A program made the translations under genes and the position numbers. The notes beneath the pieces are model-generated. The model worked only from the letters and a program-made list of their open reading frames with translations. It was not told the DNA's origin and did no database searches. Below, in pieces: positions 22,160 through 34,019 of a stretch of 64,000 bases of DNA. The first letter of the stretch is position 1. Each line of letters opens with the position of its first letter. The DNA is from Poa pratensis (Eukaryota; Streptophyta; Magnoliopsida; Poales; Poaceae), in NCBI GenBank assembly GCA_947311845.1, contig CAMZMU010000012.1, forward strand, positions 5,110,192 through 5,174,191, read 5' to 3'.

Positions 22160-24472
22160 ATAGCTGCGGTGACCCAGCACACCACTGCATGTTGTAGTGT
22201 ACAAGTCATTGATATAATACTCACGAAAGGACCTTTCCGTAAATATTACATCACTCAGAGTAGTACAACAGAAACATAGCTGGTCCAAGGTAACACTATA
22301 GGATTACAACACTATTCAATACAAAATCTCGAGAACCTCCTTTACAAATAGAAGTAGGTCTCATGCAATTAAAACTCCAAAAGATCCAAGTCGTGGTACT
22401 TAGCTGGATATCAGCTCTAGCTCTAATTCCTGATCCACTACTGCTGTTGTCACAACCCTAATCTATCCATCTGGAATATCTTTGTGGAGAGTTGTGTTCC
22501 TTCTTCCAATTATCCTTGTCTTCTCCATAGGCATTGTTGTCGTTGTGTCCACCAGTGCACTATTGTCGCCACTCCTCCGTTGGCATAGTAGAGGTTGACT
22601 CCTTCAAGCTCCACAAGGTTGATTTGACTCCTCGTTAAGGACCTTCCCCAATGTCGTGATGGATTCCTGTCATTCCTCTGATGTCTCCAATAATCTAAGC
22701 AGGGGGTCAACGGAGGAAAGGGTGAGCAACACGAGTGTTACTTAGCAAGTTCATATAATAGAAAATAGGGTGTTTTATGCACTAGCTACCATCCTGACCA
22801 AAAGGTCATGGATGAACATGCATATCTTTGTAAAACATTTTTAGGAAAAGGTACATTTTATTTTCTGAAAACTATGCCCGTCAACTATTCACAGTTGCTA
22901 GAACTTCATGGAGCTCCTTTCGTTCGTAGCTCCTTCCCATAACAGGGAGTAACATGTCACATTTCTTTACACTCTGCAGAGGTGCGTTACTTTACCCATA
23001 AGAGATCAAGACCTTGTTGCACAACCGGGTGTTCCTTCCCGTCCACACTCTCTTTGGTGTGGGGCCTGGTTGATGATCCAAGCCATTCACTGCGCTTCTC
23101 CACCACCCCACATGCCCACCCAATTCATGCATAGCAAGATCACCCCTGATACTCTACCCCTCACGGTAGATACCATCATAAACACCAGAAACCGTGGGAA
23201 TTGAGGGATCCCACCCATGTGCATGTAGTCCCACAAGACCTACAGCCTACGGAACTGGCTGCCCGTTGACATGTGAACGGAAGAAGATCGTAGATGACTT
23301 TCCCGTCCCATTCCAGGTCTTATGGTTAACGCGTCATTTACGGCGCCAGAACACTGATGGCATTGGTTGTTAAGTCCTGTGTAATACATTCCCGTGCAAA
23401 TGGAACCTCCACCACATCATCAAACCGTGGTTCCATTGCCAGCCAACAATATATATAGCAATTCACATCATTCGAAAATAGGTTTTTCTTTTTATGCAAT
23501 GATAAACCATAGTATTTTGTAATTACTTTGATAAAAATAATCAAGTAGGACATGAGCAAGAGTGAACTTGCCTTGGGTAGAAATGACAGTTCATGCCCTT
23601 CGGGGTTCTAGGGTTGCGTCAAAACCCCGAGATATGGAAATAACAACGTAGTCCGGGTAAGGACTACTCGAAGCACTTGCAAGATCCTACTATGCATAGA
23701 TATGAGATGCATCATAAATACCCCAAAAATACCCAAGCTCACAAGTATGAGCTTCGTGTTACTTGATATTTTGATAACTGAAGTGATTTTAGGGTTTAAG
23801 GATTAGTTAGAGTTTATAATTTATTGGTTTGTTAAATTGCTTTGAATTGTTATAACATTCAGACTTACGTGTTTGCTATATTTATTGAAGTAAAGAAATA
23901 TGTCATTTATTTTATTTGATAAGGTATTTGAATTTGAATTTTTATTTGAATGGGCTGTGGTCAACTCGGTCCAACCGGACCGGCCTATTGGGCTGGCCTA
24001 TTAAGGCCCAGCCAGTTTGGGTCAAAGCCGGCCCAAACCCCACTCCTCTCTCTCACTATCTTTTCTCTATCGTTCCTTTCGTTCCCCTTCTCTCTCTCTC
24101 TCCCGTACGACCGCCGTCGTCGCCACCCACGGCTCCGGCTGCTGCAGGCCATCTCCCGTGCCGCCGCCTTCTGGCATTGCTTCGGCGTCCACCTCTCTAC
24201 TGATTCCCCGCCGTCAATTCGGTTCTCCACGCCCCAATCGAGCTCGGACGCGGGAACCCTAACCCTAGCTTGGTTTTGGTTCGGCCGCCGACGCGATTCG
24301 TCGCCATCGCGCCTCCTGCTGCGCCACCACGCCGACCACTGCCGCCTCCTCGAGCCCCAGCTCGAGCACACCCACGGGTTCTGCTCCTGCCAACCCCGAC
24401 CTCCTCCTCGAGCCTCTGCTCATCCTTGAGCTTCAGCGCCACCTCGTCTCAACCTCGACGCCTGTGGGATGG

Positions 24473-26285
24473 TAAAGGGGATCGCGTGCAGAAAAACAAT
24501 TTTTTTTCCTAACAACGATAACCGAAATAGCCAGGATCTATTACTATGCAGATATAAAGTAACGGAGGGAACGGTGTACATACCCTTGTAGACCGTAAGC
24601 ATCGACGATCAAAAGATCTGTTTCGATGACGACGCATGACGAAGATGAAGCCGACGTAGCCGACCTCCAGGTCGTGTAGCACTTGACGTGTCGGTGATGA
24701 CCTCAAGATCATGATGATCCTCGCGACAAGTGCCCAAGTGTTGCACCTTGAAGGACTCGCACGCATACGGTGCTTGACAACGACTCCCGACTCTCCGATC
24801 CAGCTGAGGTTGCGGAAGTAGATCTTCTGGACTGGAATTTCTGCAGCACGACGGCGTGCCGCAGAGAAGATACCTCTCACGAGCACAGCCCTAACTTGGG
24901 GCCGCGCAAGAGAGAGAGAGAGAAGGTAGCCTAGGAGGTGGCACAGGAGGTGGGAGTCATCTCCCAGCTTTCTGGAATTTATCTTGTGTTTAAATCCCTC
25001 CTATGCCTCCCTTTATATAGGAGAATTGGGTGTACCATGCCAATTGCCTTGGCAATGTGGGCCTCTACAGGTTGGAGCAACCTTTGCTGGCCGAATTGGG
25101 CCTATGGAGTGCGGCCAAGAAGGCTCATGCGCACCCCAAGCCTCCCTTTGGTGTGGTTTGCCCTATATGGGCCTCTCTCCCTTCGAGAGAGGCCCATTAG
25201 GTGGGCTGCACCATTAAATCCAAATTTAATCATTATTAAATTAATATATTAATATATTAATTCATTTAATTAACATATTAACATATTATTTAATCTCCCG
25301 GTACTCCGGAACATTTTCCGGTCCATTTTCGTGGCTCCGGAACCCTTCCGGATCACTCCGAACATCTTCGGACATTCCCGGAACCCTTCCGGTTTTCTCT
25401 TCTCTATTCTTCGGTAATTCTGACAAATCCAAAACGATCTCCTAGCGTCGTCAAACCCTTAAGTGTGTTACCCTAATGGTTCGGGAATACTCCAGACATG
25501 GCCGAGACCCCTCGCTCGCCAATGACCGTCAGGGAGACCTGGATGCCTATGACGATCCATGTGCATTCCACGAATAAATATCGCTTGAACCATCAACATC
25601 ATATCATATTCCCTTTGTGCCTCGATACTGAGTTTGTCCGAGATATGATCATCGATATCTCGATACCTTAGTTCTATCTCGTTACCGACAAACACTTGTT
25701 ATCTCGTTCACATGATCACACATCCCGTGACCTAGTCACACGTTTGCAAACTTTTGATGTGATCTCACCGAGTGGGCCCTAACTAGTATCTCTCCGACCT
25801 TCGGATGCACAAATCCCGCTCTTGATCATACGCCTCAACATATTCTTTCCGATACCCGAGAGGGACACCTTTATTGTCACCCTATATAAGGTGTGACGTT
25901 TGATGTAATCAAAGTATCTTCCAGAGATAGCAATTAAATATGATCTCATGGTCTAAGGATTAGGTTACTATGTTTCTAACTATCATGCCGCTGAACATTG
26001 ATCACGTCATGATACTTAAGTTGGGTACGTCCATCACATCATTCTCCCAATGACATGACTCCATTGTCAACTGACATAAATGTCACATGATCGGGAAACC
26101 TCGATCATCAATCGCACAATGGACTAGCTAAATAGAGGCTACTAGGGACCTGGTTGTTTACATACCACACGTGCATTAATGTTTCCGCTTAATATAGTTA
26201 TAGCATGGTATAAAACTAATAATGAACATATATGAGATATGATAATAATACATTTATTATTTGCCTCTAGGGCATATCTCCTTCA
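24473..26285 (-). mobile_element. Solo LTR of an Angela/BARE-like copia element
   Basis: The minus strand begins TGAAGGAGATATGCCCTAG and continues with AGGCAAATAATAAA, the terminus familiar from Angela/BARE/WIS-type LTRs of Triticeae. Its other end reads CGATCCCCTTTA, probably mutated from CCTTCA. The five-base duplication gatgg flanks it (24468-24472 and 26286-26290). A TATA box (CCTATATAAAGGG on the minus strand) lies near 25009-25021. No internal region is present, so it arose by recombination between two LTRs. It is 1813 bases long. Confidence 0.85.
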
Positions 26286-27572
26286 GATGGTGCACAGATG
26301 CAACCCCGACGTCGACTTGGTGCTGTTGCTGCCCCTGGTTTTTCAGTGGTGATGTGGTGCGATAGTGGTGCTCGGGTGGTCTGGTCTGCCTCCCAGGAGC
26401 TGCTGCTGTGCGGTGCTGCCGGTGGTGGGGTGCGATGGTCTGGCTGCTGCTATTGTGCTGTCACCGACGGGACGGCGGTGTTGCCGTCACCACAACCTTG
26501 GCGACGCTGCTACGACGCTTCCTTCGACCACCTCCACTATTACGCACAGCCCAGTGCGTTGTTCTGCCTCGGCTACAACTTGTCGAGGTGAGATTCTTCA
26601 GTGACCGGCCTTCGAGCCGATGCACTGAGGTGATGGTTTGGTCTGTGTGGTGCTCTAGTTCATCCTGGTGATGAACTGATGTGTGTACTTGCGATGTGAT
26701 GTGCTAGCTGTGTCCCTGGTGGTATGAATTGTGGTGCTGGTCTGTGGGTGGCTGATGCTCCTATTTGGATGATTTTCTCATCCCAGCATCAGTGTTGTGC
26801 TTGTGGAATGCTCTGCCTGTGCGGTCACTTGCCTATTTCGATTATTTGTCACTGACAGCGTAATAGTGTGTGCTACTCTGAACCACTAGGTTCAGAGATG
26901 TGCCTCTGCTGGAGTATTAGTTGATCTCCAGGAAGATGGTATTTAAATGGATGCAATGTTATTCCTGATAATTAGTGGTACGATTTAGATGATTGGCTTG
27001 TGATTTGAGGTGCCTTTCCCTTTGGGATTTGTGCCCAGCAATCCAGAGTCTGGATCTGTGCTACCAACAGGTGTAAAATCTTGCAAAATTTCTTATGTGC
27101 CTTTGCTCCAATTTCGGCTCTTTGCCCCTGCCTATGATGCACAGACCGAGGCCTTTGGCTATATAAGAACATGTGCTAACTTGGGATTTTAATTCCCAGT
27201 GATGACTGAGCATAGCATCACTATGCCAGACTGAGGGAAATATACACCACCCTACTCCATGTATAACTAGTAGTTCATTTTGCTAGAGAAGTAGAGAATC
27301 AACCTCTTGTCAGGTGGAGAGCCGTTTTACTACCCATAGTGGTAGCTGCGCATGCGCCCAGCACCGTTGGATCCATAGCAGCACCGCAGGATTCAATGCA
27401 TCATAACGTGACGACTGACGGTGATTACACGGTCGTAAACATGCAAAGTATTCCTTTCTTTGCACTGCCCCCACACATGTGGGCCTTCTTTCAGAGATGA
27501 CCACTAGTTTGCCCTTTAATCATCACGTGCTAGCTACTTAGGGCACGAAGACGAGCAATGGTACCAGTACAC

Positions 27573-27854
27573 TGTGAGATCCTGGCTCAGGGCTTAACAG
27601 GATTGATAGAATACTCATATCAACAAGTTGCAACTTCTTTTCCGGAAGCTCATCTGGAAGGAACTCCGAGGTTAAGCGTGCTTGGCCCGGAGCACTCCAA
27701 GGATGGGTGACCGACCGGGAACTGGTTCCCGGGTGCGCACGAGTGAGGACAAAGTGCGCAGAAAAGACTAGTGTTGATCTGTGGGGCCAGTCTGGAGATC
27801 CTAGAGAGCTGCCAGGGGTAACAGGCCCGGCCCGGGGGTGGCCGGGGTGTTACA
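27573..27854 (+). mobile_element. Cassandra TRIM solo LTR
   Basis: The 282-base sequence starts TGTGAGATCCTGG and ends GGGGTGTTACA, and the perfect duplication tacac flanks it (27568-27572 and 27855-27859). It contains a 5S-rRNA-like stretch, which is the defining trait of Cassandra, a non-autonomous terminal-repeat retrotransposon in miniature. Only one LTR is present. Confidence 0.9.
27660..27722 (+). promoter_or_regulatory. 5S-rRNA-like internal RNA polymerase III promoter
   Basis: GAACTCCGAGGTTAAGCGTG is followed by CTTGG, then GGATGGGTGACC at 27701-27712. These correspond to box A, the intermediate element and box C of plant 5S rRNA. The surrounding sequence has diverged, so this is not a 5S gene. 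Confidence 0.85.
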
Positions 27855-30191
27855 TACACTGCCCCATGACTTGCACTGGGAGCATGGGACACGTCATCTC
27901 TTTCTTCTCCAGAAATTTCCCCATCCATGTCTCCATGTACGGCTCATCTTCCTCCCCAAAATCATGCCCCGAGCTTCTTCTTTTTTTCTCTAAAATTTCT
28001 TCCATGTTCATCTATAAAAATCGAAGGTAGAACTAGCAAATGTACAATAGTCTTCATCTTCTTTCTCTCCCCCGCTTTCCCACCAACGAACTATTTGTTC
28101 CTGCCAAAAAATTCACAGTCTATTACATTTTCCTAAGACCAAAACGACCCAAATCCAATCATCTATTCCTTCTCACGGAGTGGACAGCTAGCGGCCATGG
28201 CGGACACTGCCACCGCCTACACGGGCCCTCGACGCGGTGGCCGGAGTGGAGAGCTAGCGGCCATGGAGCTGCCCTGCGCGGCGGTCCTGGTATCGCCGGT
28301 CCTCACGCGGGCCCTCGACAGTGGGCGACGGTGCCGACGAACATGAGCGCGACGTCTGGAAAGCTGGCGCTGAACAAGAGCGCGACTCGCCACCACGCAT
28401 CCGTGACGAAGGAGGGGCCTGTCGGCTCGGGAGGCGATGAACATGCTCCACTTGATTGTTTCTCTAGCTTAGCTCCAAAAGCTGATTCGATGGACATGGG
28501 TGGAGATGGGGATAGGGAGGCACTAGCAGACCTGGCGGAGAGAAAAAGGAGATAGACGTGGGACCTCGCATGCACGTGTGACTGTATGCACCTTGCCGTC
28601 AAACAGAACGTCCGTCAGACACGCGTCGATCACTAACCCTGTGTGTAGCTACCACTATGACTTGCAGCGTTCATCTGTGTCAGGTGTGGTGGTGGATGTG
28701 TTGTGTTGCTTGATATCTTGTGGATGTCTTGATCAACAGATCTAGTGGATCTTTCCCTTGCTTTGCTTGCTGGCTTGCTCCTCCTGCTCCAAGTTGCTTT
28801 TTCCTAGCTCCTGGCCTTCTCCCTTGCTCCAGCTTGCTCTTGCTCAGTTCTACCCCATCTTGATTTGCACTTGGCAAATATTTGTGGTGAAAATGGATGG
28901 ATCTGAGGTTTGGTGATGAACTGTGGTGTGTTTTGGTGCTGTGAGCTATGGAACTAGAACTGGTGCTAGCTGTGAAAGAAATGGTGCTAGCTGCTACAGT
29001 TCCTTGCTCTTATCCCTACTGGTTGTGATGCTGCGGTGTTGACAGCACAGTGATTTGCATGTGTGAGGGTGCTGCCTGCCTGCTACTCCAGATCCTTTTA
29101 ACCTGGATGTATGGCTTCGGCTGGTTTGATCTTATCCCTGTGTGGTTCATTATTTTGGCTTGCCAAGTGGATTTCTTGTTGCCAGCCAATGATGTTGAAC
29201 TGAGGCTAATTTTTCTGGTTTAGAACAGATGCTACACTTAGTCCCTAATTTCTATCTAGTAATGTGTTTAGCAGTGCATCACACTACCTAGCTGAGGATA
29301 ATCCTAACCCTAATCCCCTCTTGTTTATTTTTGACTTTTTCTTTTCTATTTGTTTTGCAGGAAAACAGGTTGAGGCTGAGATGAAATTTAAGAGAAGATA
29401 ATACAAGACTTCTAGTTTAGGAATAGATTTAATTGTCCTTTTGTAATTCAGTTTATTGTAAATCAATTGTAAAGACAATGTATTGTTGTAATTAATCAAT
29501 AAAGTTATTTGTTTGTCTTTCTAAAATTCTATAAATTGAAATATGTGTTGTAAAGATCTAAATTATTTAAACAACTATAAATTCATTTACTTAATTATTG
29601 TTTCTATAACTTTATTGTTTTAATTTGAATTACTTTACAAATTCAATATTATTTGAATATTCAAATTGGATTCAGAATTCCCACAACAAGTAAATTACCT
29701 AGAGGGCATGTCGAAATTATATTGCATTCACCTAAGATGAACTAAACCCTAATTCATGAAGATGAATGAACTCCGATTACTCCTGGTTTTTTTTTAATTT
29801 GCGAAAAAATTATTCAGGTTTTTCAAATGCATGCATGCAGATGCACAAATTCCTATCTCTACCCTTCGTTAGTTCCTAAACGCTGGGATATTACAATAGC
29901 TCCGGTGATAGATCATGGATAGAATAATAGTTGCGTAGGGTAATGATGTCGCTGTCTCGCTGTACGCCGGTACCCGCATATTTCTCCTAACTCGAGTAGA
30001 CAAGCTAGCTAGCATCAGCTTGACTGGATTGATGCAGCTAGCACCCAGGCACGTACAAGCTAGCTAGGTTGCCTGATTGTCTTGATGAATAACACCCACG
30101 CTTGTACAAGCAGCTGTCACCGATTCATGCTATATTTTTTTGTCACCCTATGATTGTGAGTATATTCAAATTTTGTTTCCTTGATTGAAAT

Positions 30192-31150
30192 ATGAGTGAG
30201 AAAAGTGAGAAGGCAGTTTGGGATGCTGTGAATGTCAAGCACTTCATTGACATTTGCAAGGAAGAGATTAATGTGGGAAACAGGCCTATAGGTTGTTTTA
30301 CGGGCACTCATTGGAAGAACCTGATAGCTAAGTTTGAAGCAAGATCCGAAAAGAAGCTAACCAAGGTACAATTGAAGAACAAATGGGACAATATGAAAAA
30401 AGATTATACAATATTCATGGAGTTGAAAATTGCGGCCAGTGGGCTGGGCTGGGATGATGCCAAGCAAACTGTTGATTGCTCTAGCACATGGTGGGATGAA
30501 CATCTTGAGGTCAGATATTTAAAATTGTCATGAATTAAATATTTTGTTTTCCATGAATTTTTGTTTGTAGAAACTAACTTCTAAATTCATGAATACAGAG
30601 ATGCAACAATAAGGAAAGAGGTATCAAGTGCAGCCATGTGAAGTTCAGAAAACGTGGACCCAACCACATTGAAGATCTGGATTTACTTTTTGATAAGGCG
30701 CATGCCAATGGGGCTACTGCGTCATGTCCCGGAGATGTGTCCTCTGGTGAATCTAGTGACGAGGATGTGGTTGAAGTAGCAAAGCCTGATGAAATTAAGT
30801 TGAATAAACCAAAAGCAAATAAGAAGCGGAAGGAAGAAATAGCGAATGAAGAGAAAGATGAGAAGAGTCCCTTCTTTCGATTGTACAAGCAAACATGCCA
30901 CAAGATAGAGACCGGAGTGGACAAGATAACCTCTACTGTTGAAGCATCAACTCCTAATCAGACCAATCATGTCCCTACAATTGCACATGTCATGAAATTG
31001 GTTAAAGAATGTGGTGTCGAAGAAAAAACTGCTCTCTTCCACACAGCCACGTTGCTGATTGTGAAGCCTGAATTTAGGGAGATTTCAGCTTGCTCGAAAC
31101 AAATGAAGGAAGGTAAGATTTGCTTGAGAGGGAGCATGAAAAGGAGATGA
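30192..31150 (+). pseudogene. PIF/Harbinger ORF1 (Myb/SANT-like)
   Basis: Exon 1 (30192-30509) encodes a Myb/SANT-like domain of the Myb_DNA-bind_3 type, with HFIDICKEEINVGNRP, THWKNLIAKFEARS and LKNKWDNMKKDY. A phase-0 intron (GT at 30510, AG at 30598) leads to exon 2 (30599 onwards), with CSHVKFRKRGPNHIEDLDLL, an acidic and lysine-rich linker, and a C-terminal helical region. Near 31080-31130 the best protein match changes frame (LLETNEGR, then LLEREHEKEM), so the C-terminus is frameshifted. In this superfamily ORF1 helps the transposase bind DNA and enter the nucleus. It lies just upstream of ORF2 on the same strand. Confidence 0.75.
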
Positions 31151-31430
31151 CAAAGCGCGCGTAGAATTACCTATATTTTTTTAGTTATAGAACAATATAT
31201 TTGCTTGAGTTGTGAACCATTTATTTGCTTCACTTGTGACCATTCATTTGCTTGTATCCGTGAACAATATTTGCTTGAGTTGTCGAACCGTTTATTTGTT
31301 TGAGTTGTGAACAGTTTATATACTTGAGTTGTGAACATTTTATTTGCAGGGTGTTTTCATATAGTACATGTGGTAATTTTATAGATGCCAGCATATTATT
31401 GATGCTACCATATGTTATTGTCTTCTTTAG

Positions 31431-32188
31431 ATGGATGCAAGCATGGAAGATGTTGCCAAAAAGGGACATGATGGACTACTACTTCTTGCTGAACTTGCGA
31501 AGCAGGCTGCCACCATTGGGAACATAGGTAACCTTTACACTGAGCGGTACTTGAACAAAAGTTCATATAGAGAAGCTCAACAAACAGGAATTCAATGGGT
31601 CATGGAGTGCTTTAATCGTCCAAGATATTTTTATAAGATGTTTCGGATGAGTACTGAAGTTTTCATGTCACTCCATGATTTGCTTGTATCTACCTATGGC
31701 TTGAAGTCGACAAACAATGTTTCATCAGTCGAGTCACTAGCCATGTTTTTATGGATTGTTGGAGGTCCACAAGCTTTCTGTCAAGCTGAAAACCGTTTTG
31801 TGCGGTCACTCTGGACAGTTCATACCAAGTTTAAGGAAGTCTTGTTATGTTTGCGCAAGTTAGCAAAGATAACATCAAACCTAGAGATCCTGCTTTTAAT
31901 ACTGAACATGAAAGGATTAAAGAAGCTCGTTTTTGGCTTCATTTCAAAGGCGCCGTTGGTGCTATTGATGGATCGCATGTGCCAGTTTCAGTGCCTGCTG
32001 AGGAGGTAGTTAACCACACATGTCGGCATGGGTATACATCTCAAAATGTGCTTGCAATATGTGACTTCGACATGAGGTTTATCTTTGCGGTTGCTGGCTG
32101 GCCGGGTTCTGCACATGACACGAGAATTCTCAATCATGCATTAGCAAATTTTCCCTCATTTCCTGTACCTCCCAAAGGTATTAAATAA
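31431..32188 (+). pseudogene. PIF/Harbinger DDE transposase (truncated, frameshifted)
   Basis: The N-terminal part (31431 to about 31850) includes MECFNRPRYFYKMFRM and FMSLHDLLVSTYGL, typical of plant Harbinger transposases. After a one-base frame change near 31840, the DDE_Tnp_4 core follows with the first catalytic D in GAIDGSHVPV and the second in GWPGSAHDTRIL. The frame ends after PVPPKG, just where related genes continue with a YYLVDSGY-like segment and the catalytic E. An AAAG|GTATT donor-like site lies at this point, but I found no third exon before the right terminal repeat. The enzyme would cut and paste the element; this copy cannot. Confidence 0.8.
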
Positions 32189-32189
32189 T

Positions 32190-32640
32190 TACCTATGTCA
32201 TCAGTAATGTTGTTGTTATCATTGTATGCTAACATTGCGATTTATATTTATTTATAATAATATTAAGATATCATTTTTTTTATTATCTATGTATATGCAA
32301 CATTGCATAAAAATAACCGAAAGACGTGACATTCTATTCATATTATCTACAATTTGTGAGGATATATTCTTTTGTACATTTTTTTTAGATAAAGAGTATA
32401 TATTAATATCGCGGAGATACCAAAAAAAAAAAGCAACGAGAGTATTTGGTGGAAAGGTAGCAGCAGATTGCCTACGTGCATGCAAAGCTAATAGGAGATC
32501 GATCCAATCAAGCTGCTTGCTTGTTGTAGTATGTATGTACGTACGTAGATCTTTTTGTAATAAATGGAGACGTCACTTTCTATTCATATTGTTTATAAGT
32601 GTTTCACATTAAAGAAATAAACAATAAGTACAAAAAATGT
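32190..32640 (+). other. AT-rich 3' part of the PIF/Harbinger element
   Basis: No coding motif is visible. The stretch contains a poly(T)-rich segment followed by an AGAGTATATATTAATATC motif near 32394-32411, like the 3' ends of grass non-LTR elements. A small retroposon insertion may have removed the end of the transposase gene. Confidence 0.35.
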
Positions 32641-32699
32641 CATTCCGGCGAAGTCCAGGCAGCTCCGGTGTGGTCCCGAAATGTTCCAGGATGGTTCTG

Positions 32700-33022
32700 A
32701 TGATTTCCGTCGAGGTTTTGGCTATCTCCGGCGAGGTCCGGCCAACTCCAGCGAGGGTCCGGCAATATCAAAGTGGCCATAAGCGTTCCAGCGCGACTCC
32801 GGCAAGGTCCGGCATGCCTTCCCCTATCTCCGGTGAGGTTTCGGCGAATTCCGACCAACTCCGGTGAAGGTCCGGCGATATCAAGGTGGCCGCAGGCGGT
32901 CCGGCGCGGCTCCAGCAAGGTCCAGCGTGTCTTCCCCTATCTCCGGCAAGGTTTCGGCGAGGTCCGACCAACTCCGGCGAGGGTCCGGCGATATCAAGGT
33001 GGCCGGAGGTGGTCCGGCCTGT
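32700..33022. repeat. 113-bp tandem repeat near the Harbinger right end
   Basis: CAACTCC(A/G)G(C/T)GA starts recur at 32743, 32856 and 32969, exactly 113 bases apart, with a partial copy before the first. Units are rich in TCCGGCGA-type motifs and are about 85-90% alike. The frames through them on both strands are repeat by-products. Confidence 0.85.
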
Positions 33023-33249
33023 TGGACCGGCGAGGCATATGCGGCGAACTCTGGCTAGAAATTCCAGCCGACGGCTCTCCCACGGTCTTAGCGGTATTAC
33101 AGATGATTCGCATAAAATTCACAGTTTCACAGTTGTTCAGCCAAACGACTTTCAGCTTTGCCACAGTTCTCATCTCACAGCGGGTTTTTCACAGCTCACA
33201 GTCCACATCAGCTTTTTTGGAATCCACAGCAGAAGCAAACAGACCCTAA

Positions 33250-34019
33250 GCATTGCAGGAATTCTACGCGGCTGTAGCTGCTGAGATGGGGTCCAACTTA
33301 TGTTAAGGAAGCTTTAAGAATCTCAATGACTAGGACTCTCTATAGGTCCAACTAGCCGTGGTGTTGTGTTTGTCAGTGACATGCCCCTCGCCATCGCGGA
33401 GTATCACGTATGACGTGTCGAGTCGGAGCGTAGCAAGCATGCAGGATTATCGGAAGCCGCTAGGTTCTGTTGGGATTTTCCCCTAGAAACTCCGTAGTGA
33501 ATCTTGAAGGAGCTTGCAGCTACGAGATATTATGCACTCAAGTTCAACGTGGTCGATGTAGTTAGGTACACGTCGTTGTCCTCCTGTTTGAGGAAATTTC
33601 AAGTTTTTGTGATTCGTTGGGTGTAAAAAATGACCTCGATGACGGGAGGTTGAGTCTCGACACCACCTGTCCCTGAATTGAATACATGACCAAGCAAAAG
33701 GTACGATGCCAGCATTCATCAACGTCACGGCCTGACGTCACTTTTTTTTGGGTACATCACTTATACTAGTAGTATATTTTTGGATTAAGTTGTGTATGGA
33801 CACCTGTTGCTCAGACAGGTGGTGGCTACACAGCTGGAGAAGAGTCGGCACTGTGAGCTGCCGAGGCACAAGACGCAGTTTACTCTTGAGGCACAAGAAA
33901 CTCCTGCTCCACTTGGCACACAACGCAACGCACCCGAGCTCAACTCTTCAACAACAAATCTACGCACGATTTCATCAAAGAAGGCCGGACGTTAAGGTTT
34001 TCGCTAGCGCGAAAATCAA
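33250..34019. other. Intergenic region and probable promoter of the DUF241 gene
   Basis: No gene is supported between the Harbinger right end and the DUF241 start. A TATA-like AGTATATTTTTGG lies at 33771-33783, about 240 bases before the ATG, and is followed by a leader with few ATGs. Confidence 0.4.

Larger units (their letters stand above)
22165..29895 (-). mobile_element. LARD-like LTR element or giant solo LTR, minus orientation
   Basis: The plus strand starts TGCGGTGACCC at 22165 and ends GGGATATTACA at 29895, so the minus strand starts TGTAATATCCC. A perfect five-base duplication, atagc, flanks it (22160-22164 and 29896-29900). Without its two nested solo LTRs it is about 5.6 kb. I see no gag or pol motif and no internal LTR pair. 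It shares a TTTACACTCTGCAGAGGTG segment (22964-22982) with the 4.1-kb LTR at 40571-44677. The size and lack of coding capacity fit a solo LTR of a LARD/Sukkula-like family; that family call is an inference. The rest (22170-24467, 26291-27567, 27860-29895) holds AT-rich blocks and one GC-rich block near 28180-28560, with no supported gene. Confidence 0.65.
10658..33246 (+). mobile_element. PIF/Harbinger DNA transposon with nested insertions
   Basis: The left end GGGTATGTTTGGTTCTGC at 10658 matches the inverted right end GGGTCTGTTTGCTTCTGC (reverse of 33229-33246) at 16 of 18 bases. The trinucleotide TAA flanks both ends (10655-10657 and 33247-33249), the target duplication expected of PIF/Harbinger. 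Inside are the two proteins of this superfamily on the plus strand. Removing the Tat-like element (10958-21810), the LARD-like element (22165-29895) and one copy of each target duplication leaves about 3995 bases, a normal size. The transposase lacks its C-terminal third, so the element is not autonomous. Confidence 0.7.

Noticed and set aside
27660..27722. A 5S rRNA gene
   Set aside because: Only the internal promoter region resembles 5S; ends and flanks match a Cassandra LTR with its own target duplication.
28040..28602. 171-codon frame and antisense partners in the LARD-like element
   Set aside because: Low-complexity GC-rich sequence with no recognisable motif and no support from splice or promoter signals.
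32864..33284. Possible coding exons across the 113-bp repeat
   Set aside because: All frames stay open because the unit lacks stops, and the translations show only repeat periodicity.
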